Shown: positions 1 through 8,883 of the stretch, one piece after another
Layout of the letters: every line of letters begins with the position of its first letter
Numbering within the stretch: position 1 is the first letter of the stretch
Position numbers and translations under genes: made by a program
Assembly (NCBI RefSeq): GCF_029215985.1
Contig: NZ_JAEMVC010000005.1
Coordinates: forward strand, 1-64,000
Direction: 5' to 3'
DNA from: Sulfurimonas sp. SAG-AH-194-C21
GTDB lineage: Bacteria > Campylobacterota > Campylobacteria > Campylobacterales > Sulfurimonadaceae
DNA length: 64,000 nt
Notes under the pieces: model-generated
What the model was told of the DNA's origin: nothing
Seen by the model: the letters and a program-made list of their open reading frames with translations, nothing else
Database searches by the model: none

Positions 1-894
1 TGCAGGACTCATAGTCCGTGATACAAAAAGTTCAGCAATGCTTGTAAACTCGATACAGTCAATGTTTTCACCGATAAGCTCATCACTTACTGCGTTTATA
101 CGAACACCTTTTACACCAACAGTTGCACCAACAGCATCAACTTGAGGGTGTGTACTAAGGATTGCAATTTTTGCACGCTCACCTGGAATACGAGCAGCTT
201 TCTCGATGATAACTGTTCCATCACTAATCTCAGGAACTTCAAGCTCTAACAATGCTTCTAAAAACTTAGGACTTGTACGAGAAAGCTCTATCTGGATACC
301 ATTTTCTTTGTCCATATTAACACGACGAACAACTGCTTTAATGTGATCACCAACATCAAAGAATTCACCTTTGATACGGCTTTTCATAGGAAGGACAGCA
401 CGAATTTCATCAACTTCGATATACGTTGCATTTTGAGCATCAACGCGAGTTACACGACCACTTACAAGTGTTCCTATCTTAGACTTATACTTGTTATATA
501 CTTCATCTTCTACAAGTCTTTGTATGTGAAACTCTATCTCACGGTGTAGTTGTGATGCACCAGTTCTTCCATAATCTTCTAAGTTATGCTCTACTTGGAG
601 TTGATCTTCAAGTTCTACTTGGTCATCATACTCTTTAGCTTCAGTGAGTGAAATATAAGCAGGAGCTGTCACTTCATCAAGAAGTTTTTCATCATCATCG
701 GGAACTACTGTAATAATTTGAATAACTTTAATACTTTTTGTTTCATCATCTATCTGTGCTTCAAAAGCAAAGTTATAATTGATTACTCTTTTCGCTGTTT
801 GAACAAAAGCAGTTTTAAGTGCCCCAATAACTTTTTCTGATGAGAGACCTTTCTCGTGTGCGATTGCGTCAGCTATGTCTAATATTTTTTCCAT
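1..894 (-). CDS. nusA: Transcription termination/antitermination factor NusA (partial, C-terminus beyond left edge)
   Basis: NusA binds RNA polymerase and nascent RNA and modulates pausing, termination and antitermination. Reading leftward from an ATG at 894, about 298 residues are present. They cover the NusA N-terminal domain (start MEKILDIADAIAHEKGL), the S1 domain (IGTLVSGRVTRVDAQ, about residues 133-200) and the start of the first KH domain, where GATVGVKGVRINAVSDELI is typical of NusA. The frame is open to base 1, so the second KH domain lies outside the window. It is transcribed divergently from the HP0268-family gene across a 168-bp gap. rimP, the usual neighbour in many bacteria, does not precede it here. 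Confidence 0.95.
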   Translation of the reverse strand, partial: MEKILDIADAIAHEKGLSSEKVIGALKTAFVQTAKRVINYNFAFEAQIDDETKSIKVIQIITVVPDDDEKLLDEVTAPAYISLTEAKEYDDQVELEDQLQVEHNLEDYGRTGASQLHREIEFHIQRLVEDEVYNKYKSKIGTLVSGRVTRVDAQNATYIEVDEIRAVLPMKSRIKGEFFDVGDHIKAVVRRVNMDKENGIQIELSRTSPKFLEALLELEVPEISDGTVIIEKAARIPGERAKIAILSTHPQVDAVGATVGVKGVRINAVSDELIGENIDCIEFTSIAELFVSRTMSPA

Positions 895-969
895 TATTTA
901 TGCCTTTTTTAGTTTCCCAAATTCTTTAACAATAATAAATGATTCTGGGGATTTCTTCGTTTGTGTGAA

Positions 970-975
970 ATTATA
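970..975 (-). promoter_or_regulatory. Probable -10 box of nusA
   Basis: TATAAT on the minus strand, about 76 bp before the nusA start, in an AT-rich stretch. No good -35 is seen, which is common for sigma-70 promoters in Campylobacterota. This is motif reading only. Confidence 0.4.
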
Positions 976-1025
976 CATAAAACCTGCTAAAAGCATCTTT
1001 AATCAATATTTTATGCACATTTAAG

Positions 1026-1031
1026 TATAAT
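1026..1031 (+). promoter_or_regulatory. Probable -10 box of the HP0268-miaB operon
   Basis: TATAAT 31 bp before the ATG at 1063, followed by an AAGGAA ribosome-binding site (about 1050-1055). It would drive the rightward operon that starts with the HP0268-family gene. Confidence 0.45.
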
Positions 1032-1062
1032 TCAAAAATTATTATACTCAAGGAAATTCCCA

Positions 1063-1308
1063 ATGGATTTAAAATTTGCAAGAACAGAGATAACTGACAA
1101 ACCAAAAAAAGTTGATTTAGCGAAGATTGAAGCAGCTGTAGAAAAAGATGATAGCATTATTTTTTACTTTGACAAAGACAACTCTCATAAAGACTTACTT
1201 TCACTTCAAGATCATTTTGAAGCTAAAGGAAAAAGTTTTTATATGAGTGAAGTGAAATTTGGTATGTCAGATAATGACTATATGTACCAAGTTCACATTA
1301 TGAGCTAA
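1063..1308 (+). CDS. HP0268-family small protein
   Basis: An 81-residue soluble acidic protein. The core [15 protein letters not shown], followed by a Y-x-x-EV segment, matches from memory the Helicobacter pylori HP0268 family. HP0268 was reported to be a small Smr-like fold with nuclease activity, but its cellular role is not settled, so nuclease activity here is only a family-based suggestion. AAGGAA lies just before the ATG. The gene is first in the rightward operon, 16 bp before miaB, a place that fits a link with RNA metabolism without proving one. Confidence 0.75.
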   Translation: MDLKFARTEITDKPKKVDLAKIEAAVEKDDSIIFYFDKDNSHKDLLSLQDHFEAKGKSFYMSEVKFGMSDNDYMYQVHIMS

Positions 1309-1324
1309 AGAGAGTTTTACAAAT

Positions 1325-2623
1325 ATGAGCAAAAAGTTATTTATTGAAACATTAGGTTGTGCGATGAACTCCCGTGATTCTGAGCATATGATTGCGCAGC
1401 TTCGTGAGAAAGAAGGCTACACTACAACTGATGAGTTTCGTGAAGCCGACCTTATTTTGATAAATACTTGTTCTGTTAGAGAACGCCCTGTTCATAAGCT
1501 TTTTAGTGAACTCGGTGGTTTTAACAAGCACAAAAAAAAGGGTGCTAAGATAGGTGTTTGTGGCTGTACAGCTTCGCATCTAGGTGAAGAGATTATCAAA
1601 CGTGCTCCTTATGTAAACTTTGTTTTAGGTGCAAGAAATGTGTCTAAAATTTGTGAAGTTCTTCACCTCGATAAAGCAGTAGAGATAGATATAAACTACG
1701 ATGAAAGTGAGTTCGCTTTTGATGACTTTCGTTCCTCTTCTCATAAAGCTTTTATAAATATCTCCATCGGCTGTGATAAGTCTTGTACTTTTTGTATAGT
1801 GCCTAAAACACGGGGTGATGAGATATCTATTCCTGCTGATTTGATTATACAAGAAGCAAGGCGTGCAGCTGTTAATGGTGCTAAAGAGATATTTTTACTC
1901 GGTCAAAATGTAAACAATTATGGTCGCCGTTTTTCAGGTGACACTGAAAAAATTAACTTTAGCGAATTACTTCGTAGGCTCTCAAAGATTGACGAAGTTG
2001 AGCGCATTCGTTTTACTTCCCCACATCCTTTTCATATGGATGATGAGTTCATTGAAGAGTTTGGTAAAAACCCTAAAATATGTAAAAGTATGCACATGCC
2101 ACTTCAAAGTGGAAGCAATACTATACTCAAAGCAATGAAACGCGGCTATACTAAAGAGTGGTTTATCAACCGCGTACAAAAGCTTCGTGCAGAGTGTCCA
2201 GAAGTGAGTATTAGTACTGACATTATTGTTGCTTTTCCGGGTGAGAGTGATGAAGACTTTGCTGATACTATAGATGTGATGAAACAAGTTCGTTTCGATC
2301 AGATATTTTCTTTTAAGTACTCTCCTCGTCCTCATACCGAAGCTGAGCATCTAACGGAAGTTGATAGCGAGATATCATCAGATAGACTTTCATACTTACA
2401 AACACTTAATAATGAAATCCATGATGAGATAAATGCAGCCCTTATGGGAAACACCTACAGAGTTTACTTCGAAGAGTTAATCCGTGATGGTTATATTTCA
2501 GGTAGAAGTGATAATAATATTGTCATTAAAGTAAAAGGTTCAGAAGAGTTACTTGGTGTATTCAAAGATGTTAAAGTTACGGCTATTGGTCGAACTATCT
2601 TAACCGGTGAGATTCTTGCTTAA
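1325..2623 (+). CDS. miaB: tRNA-2-methylthio-N6-dimethylallyladenosine synthase MiaB
   Basis: A radical-SAM methylthiotransferase that adds the 2-methylthio group to i6A37 of tRNAs reading UNN codons. At 432 residues it has normal length. The N-terminal UPF0004 domain carries cluster cysteines C12, C49 and C81. The radical-SAM motif is C150-x3-C154-x2-C157 (GCDKSCTFC). The C-terminal TRAM domain starts near residue 370. The sequence after the SAM motif (IVPKTRG) is of the MiaB type, unlike the RimO paralogue encoded at 7513-8835. The downstream acyltransferase overlaps it by 17 bp, so the two are probably translationally coupled. Confidence 0.95.
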   Translation: MSKKLFIETLGCAMNSRDSEHMIAQLREKEGYTTTDEFREADLILINTCSVRERPVHKLFSELGGFNKHKKKGAKIGVCGCTASHLGEEIIKRAPYVNFVLGARNVSKICEVLHLDKAVEIDINYDESEFAFDDFRSSSHKAFINISIGCDKSCTFCIVPKTRGDEISIPADLIIQEARRAAVNGAKEIFLLGQNVNNYGRRFSGDTEKINFSELLRRLSKIDEVERIRFTSPHPFHMDDEFIEEFGKNPKICKSMHMPLQSGSNTILKAMKRGYTKEWFINRVQKLRAECPEVSISTDIIVAFPGESDEDFADTIDVMKQVRFDQIFSFKYSPRPHTEAEHLTEVDSEISSDRLSYLQTLNNEIHDEINAALMGNTYRVYFEELIRDGYISGRSDNNIVIKVKGSEELLGVFKDVKVTAIGRTILTGEILA

Positions 2624-3239
2624 AAAGTGGAGCCGCGTTTTAGCTTCAAGCCTTGTTCCTCTGATAGGTTCATGGTTGATTCGTTTTTTATACCTTACAA
2701 ATAAAAAAGTCTTTCATACAAATAACCCATTATCCGATGAACCTATCATTTATGCCTGTTGGCATGGTGACTTGATGATGTTCGCACATGCTTACCTTAG
2801 ATATAAAAACCCCCCACATATTAAAGCTGTTATCTCTAGTCATTTTGATGGTACACTAATCGCAGGAACTCTGCAAAAGTTTGGTTTAGAAGTTATCTCT
2901 GGTTCTACTAACAAAAATGCAGCACGTGTCCTCATTCAGGCTATAAAAGCACTTAGAGAGGGTTATTCCATTGGTATTACACCTGATGGACCTCGTGGAC
3001 CAAGACATGAAGTTGCAGATGGTGTTATCTCAATGGCACAAAAAACAGGAAAAAAGGTTATACTTGTAGAGATAAGACCCCAAACTTACTGGCAACTCTC
3101 TTCTTGGGATAAGTTTGTAGTACCCAAACCTTTTGGAACGATTCACTTCTACTACAGTGACCCTTTAGAGATTCAAGCAATGGATACAGAACTTGCTAGA
3201 GAGATGATAAAAAAAGGACTTTTAAAACATGAAAAGTAA
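2607..3239 (+). CDS. DUF374 lysophospholipid acyltransferase family protein
   Basis: A 210-residue protein of the DUF374 / LPLAT-like acyltransferase group. An N-terminal hydrophobic segment (about residues 10-30) is followed by the acyltransferase-type motif ACWHGDLMM (H near residue 53) and by [14 protein letters not shown] near residue 130, the hallmark of DUF374. Such proteins are thought to acylate lipid A or a phospholipid precursor at the inner membrane; the substrate here is unknown. The start is GTG at 2607, inside the end of miaB, and gives the expected N-terminus. Confidence 0.85.
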   Translation: MRFLLKKWSRVLASSLVPLIGSWLIRFLYLTNKKVFHTNNPLSDEPIIYACWHGDLMMFAHAYLRYKNPPHIKAVISSHFDGTLIAGTLQKFGLEVISGSTNKNAARVLIQAIKALREGYSIGITPDGPRGPRHEVADGVISMAQKTGKKVILVEIRPQTYWQLSSWDKFVVPKPFGTIHFYYSDPLEIQAMDTELAREMIKKGLLKHEK

Positions 3240-3684
3240 ATATCTTTTTCCCAGTATCGCCTTAGGTTTAGTGCTTTTTATGGGTCTGTATTTTTTACTG
3301 AATCCCTCATACGAAAAATCGATTGAAGCGAAGTATTATTATGAGATGGGAGAGTATAAAGAGGCCTATAAACTAGCGAATGAAGCCTTTAGTATGGATG
3401 TTTATAATCGTATGGCATCTACTGTTATGGCACAATCTAAGACTTCCATCAAATATGTTACATACATCAAACAAGCAAGACTTTATCTTTCACAGATTAA
3501 TGATATAGCACAAGGTGATAGTATATCAAATGCTCAGCGGGCAAAAATGAAACTTATGAGCGAAATAATGGTTGATTCCTATGTTAAGCTAGCCCCAAGT
3601 ATAATCACAGACAGTGACCTTGTAAAAGAGGCTAAAAAATATCACGATGACTTTGAGTTGCTCCTTGAAAAAGTTACTAAATAA
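3229..3684 (+). CDS. Membrane-anchored helical (TPR-like) protein, unknown function
   Basis: 151 residues. One N-terminal membrane segment (about 6-24) is followed by a periplasmic helical part. It contains a tetratricopeptide-like helix pair around residues 33-60 (YYEMGEYKEAYKLANEAF). No catalytic motif is seen. The ATG overlaps the upstream acyltransferase by 11 bp, and the recombinase starts 38 bp before its stop, so the operon is tight. I do not recognise a named family. A scaffold or anchor role is a guess from the TPR-like look. Confidence 0.7.
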   Translation: MKSKYLFPSIALGLVLFMGLYFLLNPSYEKSIEAKYYYEMGEYKEAYKLANEAFSMDVYNRMASTVMAQSKTSIKYVTYIKQARLYLSQINDIAQGDSISNAQRAKMKLMSEIMVDSYVKLAPSIITDSDLVKEAKKYHDDFELLLEKVTK

Positions 3685-4501
3685 GAAAAAAGTCCTTTTT
3701 TTAGAGTATCTTGAGCATGCAAGAGGATACTCTGACCTCACTATAAAAAGCTATGATGCCTCAATTACTAAAGCATTAGAACTTATTGAAATAATAAGTG
3801 AAAATGAAAAAATAGTTTTAAATCTTATGCCTTATCGTATTTATATCGCACCCGTAAATGCTAAAACAATTAGTAGAAATTTAAGTGCAATAAGAAGTTT
3901 TGTCTCTTACTTGAATGATAATAATATGCAAGTAACATTAGAGGCTGATGAAAGTGTTAAAATAGCTAAAACTCTTCCTAAACCTATCTCACATAAGTAT
4001 ATTGTTCAAGCAATTAATAGTGCTAAAACAAAAGAGAAACTTGTAGTAGTGTTGCTGTATACTTTAGGACTACGAATCTCTGAGTTGGCATCCCTCAAAC
4101 TTGAAGATATTAGTGAGTCTTGGGTCCGTATTATTGGAAAAGGAAATAAAGAGAGAGATGTCCCTATCTTAGACTCAACTAAAGAGATAATTGATGAGTA
4201 TTTAGCATCATTTGTTACAAAAAAATTCCTTTTTGAGAAAAATGGCGAAAAATTAAGCGAAAATAGTCTAAGATATATGGTTAACAAAGTCTTTAGAGAT
4301 GTTTCACTTAAGGTAACACCTCACCAACTACGTCACTCGTATGCATCATCACTCTTAAATGGTGGGGCTCCAATTGTCGATGTGAGTGAATTACTGGGAC
4401 ATTCGTCTATGGCTACAACACAAATATATACTAAATTAGGTAGTGCATTGAAACAACAAAACTATAACAAAGCACATCCTCTTTGCGGAGTAGATGAGTA
4501 G
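3647..4501 (+). CDS. Tyrosine recombinase, XerC/D/H type
   Basis: A site-specific recombinase of the phage-integrase family, probably the chromosome-dimer resolvase. The N-terminal SAM-like core-binding domain (about 15-105) precedes a catalytic domain with the full set: R143 (LGLRISEL), a lysine in GKGNKERDVP (165 or 168), H226-x2-R229 (HQLRHSYAS), H252 (LGHSSMATT) and nucleophile Y261 (IYTKL). Campylobacterota usually carry one Xer protein (XerH in Helicobacter, about 360 residues); this one, 284 residues, is nearer XerC/D length. The ATG at 3647 is the first start. In-frame TTG codons at 3653 and 3665 would also leave the domain intact. There are no integrase-island signs. Confidence 0.85.
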   Translation: MTLSCSLKKLLNKKKVLFLEYLEHARGYSDLTIKSYDASITKALELIEIISENEKIVLNLMPYRIYIAPVNAKTISRNLSAIRSFVSYLNDNNMQVTLEADESVKIAKTLPKPISHKYIVQAINSAKTKEKLVVVLLYTLGLRISELASLKLEDISESWVRIIGKGNKERDVPILDSTKEIIDEYLASFVTKKFLFEKNGEKLSENSLRYMVNKVFRDVSLKVTPHQLRHSYASSLLNGGAPIVDVSELLGHSSMATTQIYTKLGSALKQQNYNKAHPLCGVDE

Positions 4502-5526
4502 TGTTAGATAATTTCTTAGCAACTTTATACAATAAAGTTTTTGTCAATATCGTTGTTAAACGCTCATCTACTGATGTCTATATAGAAATATGCTCTACAA
4601 AAGGTGCAATAGACCATATAAAAGAGAGCTTTGATACAACGATACTAAGTCATGAACTTCTCGAGTTTATAAATTCCTATACAAAAGAGTCTCCATATTT
4701 TTATATCTCTTTTTTAGATATATCAGTAGAGCAGGGGGCCTTACCCACTTGTGATAAAAATAGACTCGGATTTTATAGGGATGTAAGTGCTTCTGAATAC
4801 AAGTGCCATGATAAAAAATGGACATATTACACCTCCAAAACAGACCTTTATGTGATAGAAAAAAGATATGAAAAAATAGGTATAGATTTTATGTTTTCAC
4901 CCTATTCACTTTTAAACCATTTTTTTGAAGATAAAATATCTACTGTAATGGCTATGTATATTTTAGTGCAAGATAGTTTCATCTCTTTAGCTGTTTTTGA
5001 TAAAGGTGAACTACTATATGCCGAACATTTAGATATGGAGACCACAAGTGAAGATGAAGATGAAATACTCTCTTCTATGGATGAAGAGGATATGGACTTA
5101 GATATCGAACAAAGTATTAATCTTGAAGATGTAGATGTTGACGATGTTGTAGAAGATCTTGATGACTTTGGTGATATTGAAGATTTAGATAGTATCGAAG
5201 ATATTGATGAGTTTTCTAATGACAAAGATATAGAAGAAGAACTTGCTGATGCGGCAGAAGAGCTAGCAGTAGAAGAGTCTCATGAGAGTAGTTTTAATGA
5301 AGATTATCAACGTTTTTCCCTTATTCAAACCTCTTTAAGCCATTTTTATAATAATGAAAAATATGAGAGTGCATTTGTAGAAACAGTCTACATAGCAGAT
5401 GGTGCTGGTGTAAGTAGTGACTTAAAACAGTATCTTGAAGAAGAGATGTTCTTAAATGTCTATCTACGTCGAACTGATATCTGTATAGAAGTGTGTGAAC
5501 TCGCCAAAAGAGAGTTAGAATCATGA
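4501..5526 (+). CDS. PilM/GspL-like protein with long acidic insertion (inferred)
   Basis: 341 residues, no signal peptide or membrane segment. I do not recognise it from sequence alone; the assignment comes from position. It is directly followed by a bitopic PilN-like and a bitopic PilO-like protein, the order of pilMNO and of T2SS gspL/M modules. The N-terminal half (1-178) and the last 75 residues are ordinary globular sequence. Residues about 179-260 are a low-complexity Asp/Glu-rich tract (SEDEDEILSSMDEEDMDLD and similar). Start is GTG at 4501, sharing one base with the recombinase stop. If correct it is the cytoplasmic ring protein of a pilus or DNA-uptake platform. Alternative: an unrelated cytoplasmic partner of the two membrane proteins. 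Confidence 0.55.
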   Translation: MLDNFLATLYNKVFVNIVVKRSSTDVYIEICSTKGAIDHIKESFDTTILSHELLEFINSYTKESPYFYISFLDISVEQGALPTCDKNRLGFYRDVSASEYKCHDKKWTYYTSKTDLYVIEKRYEKIGIDFMFSPYSLLNHFFEDKISTVMAMYILVQDSFISLAVFDKGELLYAEHLDMETTSEDEDEILSSMDEEDMDLDIEQSINLEDVDVDDVVEDLDDFGDIEDLDSIEDIDEFSNDKDIEEELADAAEELAVEESHESSFNEDYQRFSLIQTSLSHFYNNEKYESAFVETVYIADGAGVSSDLKQYLEEEMFLNVYLRRTDICIEVCELAKRELES

Positions 5527-6047
5527 TGTATAGTTATATAACTCCAAGAAAGAAAAGTGCCTTTACACAAGAAATTCAGTTATTATTAAGTTTTTTTACG
5601 ATTACCCTCTTAATGCTCTTTTTTACATATACTTTTTTACTGTATAAAAATCATGTTTTTATACAAGAGAAGAACACTAAAGTAGTTGAGAGAGTTGATT
5701 TAGAAAAGTCCTTAGTGAAGATGAAAGCACAAATCACCTATATTGAAACTCAAGAACTCCTGAGTGAAAAAATATATACAAAAAATACAGTCTTGAAAGA
5801 TTCTATAGCTAACCTGTTTGATCTTATTCCAACAAGGATAACACTATCTCAGGCTAAACTACTTAAAAATGGTCTTATCTTATATGGCTTAACACCTAAT
5901 AAAGATATTTATAACTTTATGCTTCAAGCACCATTGCGTTCGATATTTCATAGAACATACAGTAGCTTTTATCCTGCAGAAGATGGTTGGTTATATTTTG
6001 TTTCAACTAACTATATAGATGATATGGAGGATAATAATGCAAAATAG
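5523..6047 (+). CDS. PilN-like bitopic membrane protein
   Basis: 174 residues: a short cytoplasmic N-terminus, one membrane helix (about 19-41), a coiled-coil-prone stretch (about 45-80) and a small C-terminal domain. The sequence LFDLIPTRITLSQAKL followed by LILYGLTPN resembles the PilN/GspL periplasmic ferredoxin-like domain. PilN links the PilM ring to PilO in type IV pili; in C. jejuni the related Cts proteins serve DNA uptake. The start codon overlaps the upstream stop (ATGA). A second ATG follows at 5526. Confidence 0.6.
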   Translation: MMYSYITPRKKSAFTQEIQLLLSFFTITLLMLFFTYTFLLYKNHVFIQEKNTKVVERVDLEKSLVKMKAQITYIETQELLSEKIYTKNTVLKDSIANLFDLIPTRITLSQAKLLKNGLILYGLTPNKDIYNFMLQAPLRSIFHRTYSSFYPAEDGWLYFVSTNYIDDMEDNNAK

Positions 6048-6594
6048 TATTTCTCGTCAGCATATATATCTTATTTCTGCATCACTTTTCTTACTGATAT
6101 TTGTACTTATTTTTGCTTTTGCAATACTTATTCCTGAGGGTAAAGAGTATAGGATAAAGCGTATTGACTTAAAAAAGATGAGTAAGAAACTACGTGAGTA
6201 TCAAAATTTTCATAATGAAACATTTGATACTCTTAAAACATTACAAGGGAAAAATAGAAGAATTATTACAGCATTTGATATGACCTTTAACCCTGAACGT
6301 TTTGAAAAGGAAAACAAAAGTTATTTTTCACAACTGAGTGTTTCGGCCTTAGATTTTTCAGGTGTAGAAGGTAGTTTCGCTGTGTATGAAGTAAATACAA
6401 CTTCACAAATAAGTTCACCAAAAAGTTTTTATAACTTTTTAGATGCTGTTAATAAAAGTGATTGGGTGATAGCTGTGAATTTTCCAATAAACTTTAAACG
6501 CGATGGTGAACTTATCATGTCATCATTTACTATGAAGGTTTACTGTAACAACAAAGACAAAAACTCAAGTGCTTCACTATCCGAGGCTAAATAG
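6037..6594 (+). CDS. PilO-like bitopic membrane protein
   Basis: About 185 residues: one N-terminal membrane helix (about 9-30), a coiled-coil segment (about 37-75) and a C-terminal alpha/beta domain with SPKSFYNFLDAVNKSDWVI, which fits PilO-type domains. I chose ATG 6037 over the in-frame ATG at 6019 because GGAGG at 6026-6030 is spaced for 6037; the gene then overlaps its neighbour by 11 bp. It is the third member of the presumed PilMNO set. Its last 55 bp overlap the end of convergent tilS. Confidence 0.6.
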   Translation: MQNSISRQHIYLISASLFLLIFVLIFAFAILIPEGKEYRIKRIDLKKMSKKLREYQNFHNETFDTLKTLQGKNRRIITAFDMTFNPERFEKENKSYFSQLSVSALDFSGVEGSFAVYEVNTTSQISSPKSFYNFLDAVNKSDWVIAVNFPINFKRDGELIMSSFTMKVYCNNKDKNSSASLSEAK

Positions 6595-7526
6595 CCTCTG
6601 AGTTTAGGCTCTATCTTTAGTAAACGTAGCTCCTCTTTTAACTCTTTATCCATATTTTCAGCTTTTAAAAATGGTGCTATACATACATAAGAGTGTTTTT
6701 GGTTTACTACATAATCTCTACTGATTATCACAGTACTTTGCTCTTTAAGTAGGGCTTTTTCTCCAGCTGTTATGAGTTTACCAATAGACTTGAAGTATTT
6801 ATCGATAGCGATGATATCACTGCGTTTAGATTCACTTGATTTGAAATAGACAAGTTTATTACATCTTGATAAGGAAACTGCTGATACTAATTGTTTCACG
6901 TCTTCATCCAGGTACTCAAAGCTTTTTTTAATTCCTGACAAGTACTTTTTTAGTAATGGCTTTGCATAATTATGTCTAAACTCATTGCGTTTATACTTTT
7001 CATCATCATTACTCGAGTCTTCAAAGTATCTGATTTTATTACGGGAGAGATAGAGGAGGAGTTCTTCTTTTTCAAGATGCAGAAGAGGGCGAAGGAGAGT
7101 ATACTGGTCGCGTTTATCAATTACTTGCATGCCTGAGAGCTCAACACAACCAGCACCCTTACAAAACTGCATAAGCATCCACTCAAATCTATCGCCTAAG
7201 TGATGTGCCGTTAAAAGATTTACGTAATTATGTTCTTGTATTAGTTCTTCAAAAAAGTCATAACGGATTTTTCGTGCTTGTGCTTCGAAGTTTGTTTGTA
7301 TCTCTTGTGCTTTATAAACATGGCAAGTAAAGTTGTTCTCTTTTGCTAACTCTTTTGCATATGCAACTTCATCTTTAGACTCTTCGCGCAGACCATAATC
7401 AACAATAGCGATATCAAAATGAATATTATTTTCTAGAAGTAAAAAAAGAAGAGCAGTAGAATCAACTCCAGCCGAAAAGGCTAGGAGGTTTTTCTTGTTT
7501 TGTAGAAATTCTTTATGAAGTAGCAT
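6540..7526 (-). CDS. tilS: tRNA(Ile)-lysidine synthase TilS
   Basis: Essential enzyme that converts C34 of tRNA-Ile2 (anticodon CAU) to lysidine, using ATP and lysine, so that the tRNA reads AUA. The N-terminal PP-loop ATPase motif is SAGVDS at residues 18-23 (the usual form is SGGxDS), followed by TAHHLGDRFEWMLMQFCKG, typical for TilS. At 328 residues it is the short form known from Campylobacterota. It overlaps rimO by 14 bp upstream. The last 18 codons overlap the opposite-strand pilO-like gene. Confidence 0.93.
   Translation of the reverse strand: MLLHKEFLQNKKNLLAFSAGVDSTALLFLLLENNIHFDIAIVDYGLREESKDEVAYAKELAKENNFTCHVYKAQEIQTNFEAQARKIRYDFFEELIQEHNYVNLLTAHHLGDRFEWMLMQFCKGAGCVELSGMQVIDKRDQYTLLRPLLHLEKEELLLYLSRNKIRYFEDSSNDDEKYKRNEFRHNYAKPLLKKYLSGIKKSFEYLDEDVKQLVSAVSLSRCNKLVYFKSSESKRSDIIAIDKYFKSIGKLITAGEKALLKEQSTVIISRDYVVNQKHSYVCIAPFLKAENMDKELKEELRLLKIEPKLRGYLASDSEALEFLSLLLQ
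6583..6598. terminator. Hairpin between convergent pilO-like gene and tilS (weak terminator candidate)
   Basis: Perfect 7-bp inverted repeat GAGGCTA/TAGCCTC with a 2-base loop, spanning the pilO-like stop codon and lying inside the end of tilS. There is no clear T run on either strand, so termination is only a possibility. Confidence 0.25.
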
Positions 7527-8835
7527 TATCTACTGTTGCAGTTAAAATATCTCCAACAATGTCTGTGATTTTCGCCTTGTAAATAGTACAGAATTCTAAC
7601 TCTTTGTCATCATTAGTTCTATCATTTACATAAAGCTCACCATCTATGTCAGGTGCCCAGATAAGTTTACGAGCTGAGAGTAAAAACTCATGCTCATCAC
7701 TCTCGCCGTCAATGACGAGTTCACATTCTGTACCTATTTCCGCGTTTAAAGATGTAAGTGTGCACTCACGAGCTATATCACCAAGTGTTTGAGCACGCTC
7801 TGAGATAACTTGGGCATCTATCTTCATTTCGTATTCATAAGCAGGTGTAGTCTCTTCATCACTGTAAGAAAAAACATTTATGCGGTCAAAACCAAAACTA
7901 CCTGCAAACTCACACATCTCATCAAACATCTCTTGCGTTTCATTAGGATGTCCAACGATAAAACTTGTTCTTACAAAAGAGTTTGGAAGACTTCTCATAA
8001 AGTCTAAAAGTTCGATAGTTTTATCTTTACCAAATCCGCGTTTCATCATACGAAGCATATCATCGTTTATATGTTGGATAGGCATATCAAAGTAGTTATG
8101 AAAAACTTCACTTTTTGCTATATTTTTAAGAAGTGCCATAGATGTTGTAGATGGATATAGATAAAGGATTCTTGCACTTTTTACACCTTCTATAAGTTCA
8201 ATTCTTTGAATAAGAAGTGATAAACCATCTTTTACATTTTTATCACGAAGGTATGAGCTTGAATCTTGAGAAACAAAAGAAAAGTCATAGTAGCCTTTTT
8301 TAACAAGTCCTTCTACCTCTTTAGCAATAGAATCTAACTCACGAGAGTTAAGTTTTCCTTTAAAAGAAGGAATAGCACAAAAACTACAAGTCTGGTTACA
8401 ACCCTCTGAGAGTTTAATGTAAGCATGGTAAGTTGAACCCGTAACTATACGCTCCGCTCCATCAATAAGAAAAACTTCATCAGAAAATCTACTTTTTTTC
8501 TCAACAAGTAACTCATCTATCTTGTCATAATCTCCAACACCTGTAAAGATATCAACTTCAGGAATACTCTCCATCATCTCTTCTTTATAACGCTCAGAGA
8601 GACAACCAGCCATTACTAAAAGTGAGTCCTCTTTTCTTGCATCATGGAGTGAGAGAACTGTGTTTAAGGACTCTTCTTTTGCAGCATCTATAAAACCACA
8701 AGTATTTACAATGATTACATCGGCTTCTTCTGTGTTGTCAGTTAGTTCAAAATTTTGTAATTTTCCCATCATCACTTCTGTGTCGACCAGGTTTTTCGTA
8801 CAGCCAAGTGATACGATATGGAGTTTGTTGCTCAT
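7513..8835 (-). CDS. rimO: Ribosomal protein S12 methylthiotransferase RimO
   Basis: Radical-SAM enzyme that methylthiolates the conserved aspartate (D88 in E. coli) of ribosomal protein uS12. 440 residues, normal length. UPF0004 cluster cysteines are C12, C46 and C78; the SAM motif is C146-x3-C150-x2-C153 in LSEGCNQTCSFCAIP, followed by FKGKLNSR, the RimO signature that separates it from MiaB. A C-terminal TRAM domain starts near residue 370. It is first in a two-gene operon with tilS and divergent from the flavoprotein gene with only 48 bp between starts. Confidence 0.95.
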   Translation of the reverse strand: MSNKLHIVSLGCTKNLVDTEVMMGKLQNFELTDNTEEADVIIVNTCGFIDAAKEESLNTVLSLHDARKEDSLLVMAGCLSERYKEEMMESIPEVDIFTGVGDYDKIDELLVEKKSRFSDEVFLIDGAERIVTGSTYHAYIKLSEGCNQTCSFCAIPSFKGKLNSRELDSIAKEVEGLVKKGYYDFSFVSQDSSSYLRDKNVKDGLSLLIQRIELIEGVKSARILYLYPSTTSMALLKNIAKSEVFHNYFDMPIQHINDDMLRMMKRGFGKDKTIELLDFMRSLPNSFVRTSFIVGHPNETQEMFDEMCEFAGSFGFDRINVFSYSDEETTPAYEYEMKIDAQVISERAQTLGDIARECTLTSLNAEIGTECELVIDGESDEHEFLLSARKLIWAPDIDGELYVNDRTNDDKELEFCTIYKAKITDIVGDILTATVDNATS

Positions 8836-8883
8836 AATTCTACTTTATAAATATTTTTTGTAATTATATCGTATAATCCCTTT

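Noticed and set aside
343..549. 68-codon plus-strand frame at the left end
   Set aside because: Antisense to nusA, which is open across the whole stretch.
1982..2350. 122-codon minus-strand frame inside miaB
   Set aside because: Lies wholly under a strongly conserved gene and has no recognised features.
4902..5225. Serine-rich 107-codon frame on the minus strand inside the PilM-like gene
   Set aside because: It is the reverse of the Asp/Glu-rich tract; the codon mirror of GAA/GAT gives Ser, and it has no ribosome-binding site or homology I can see.
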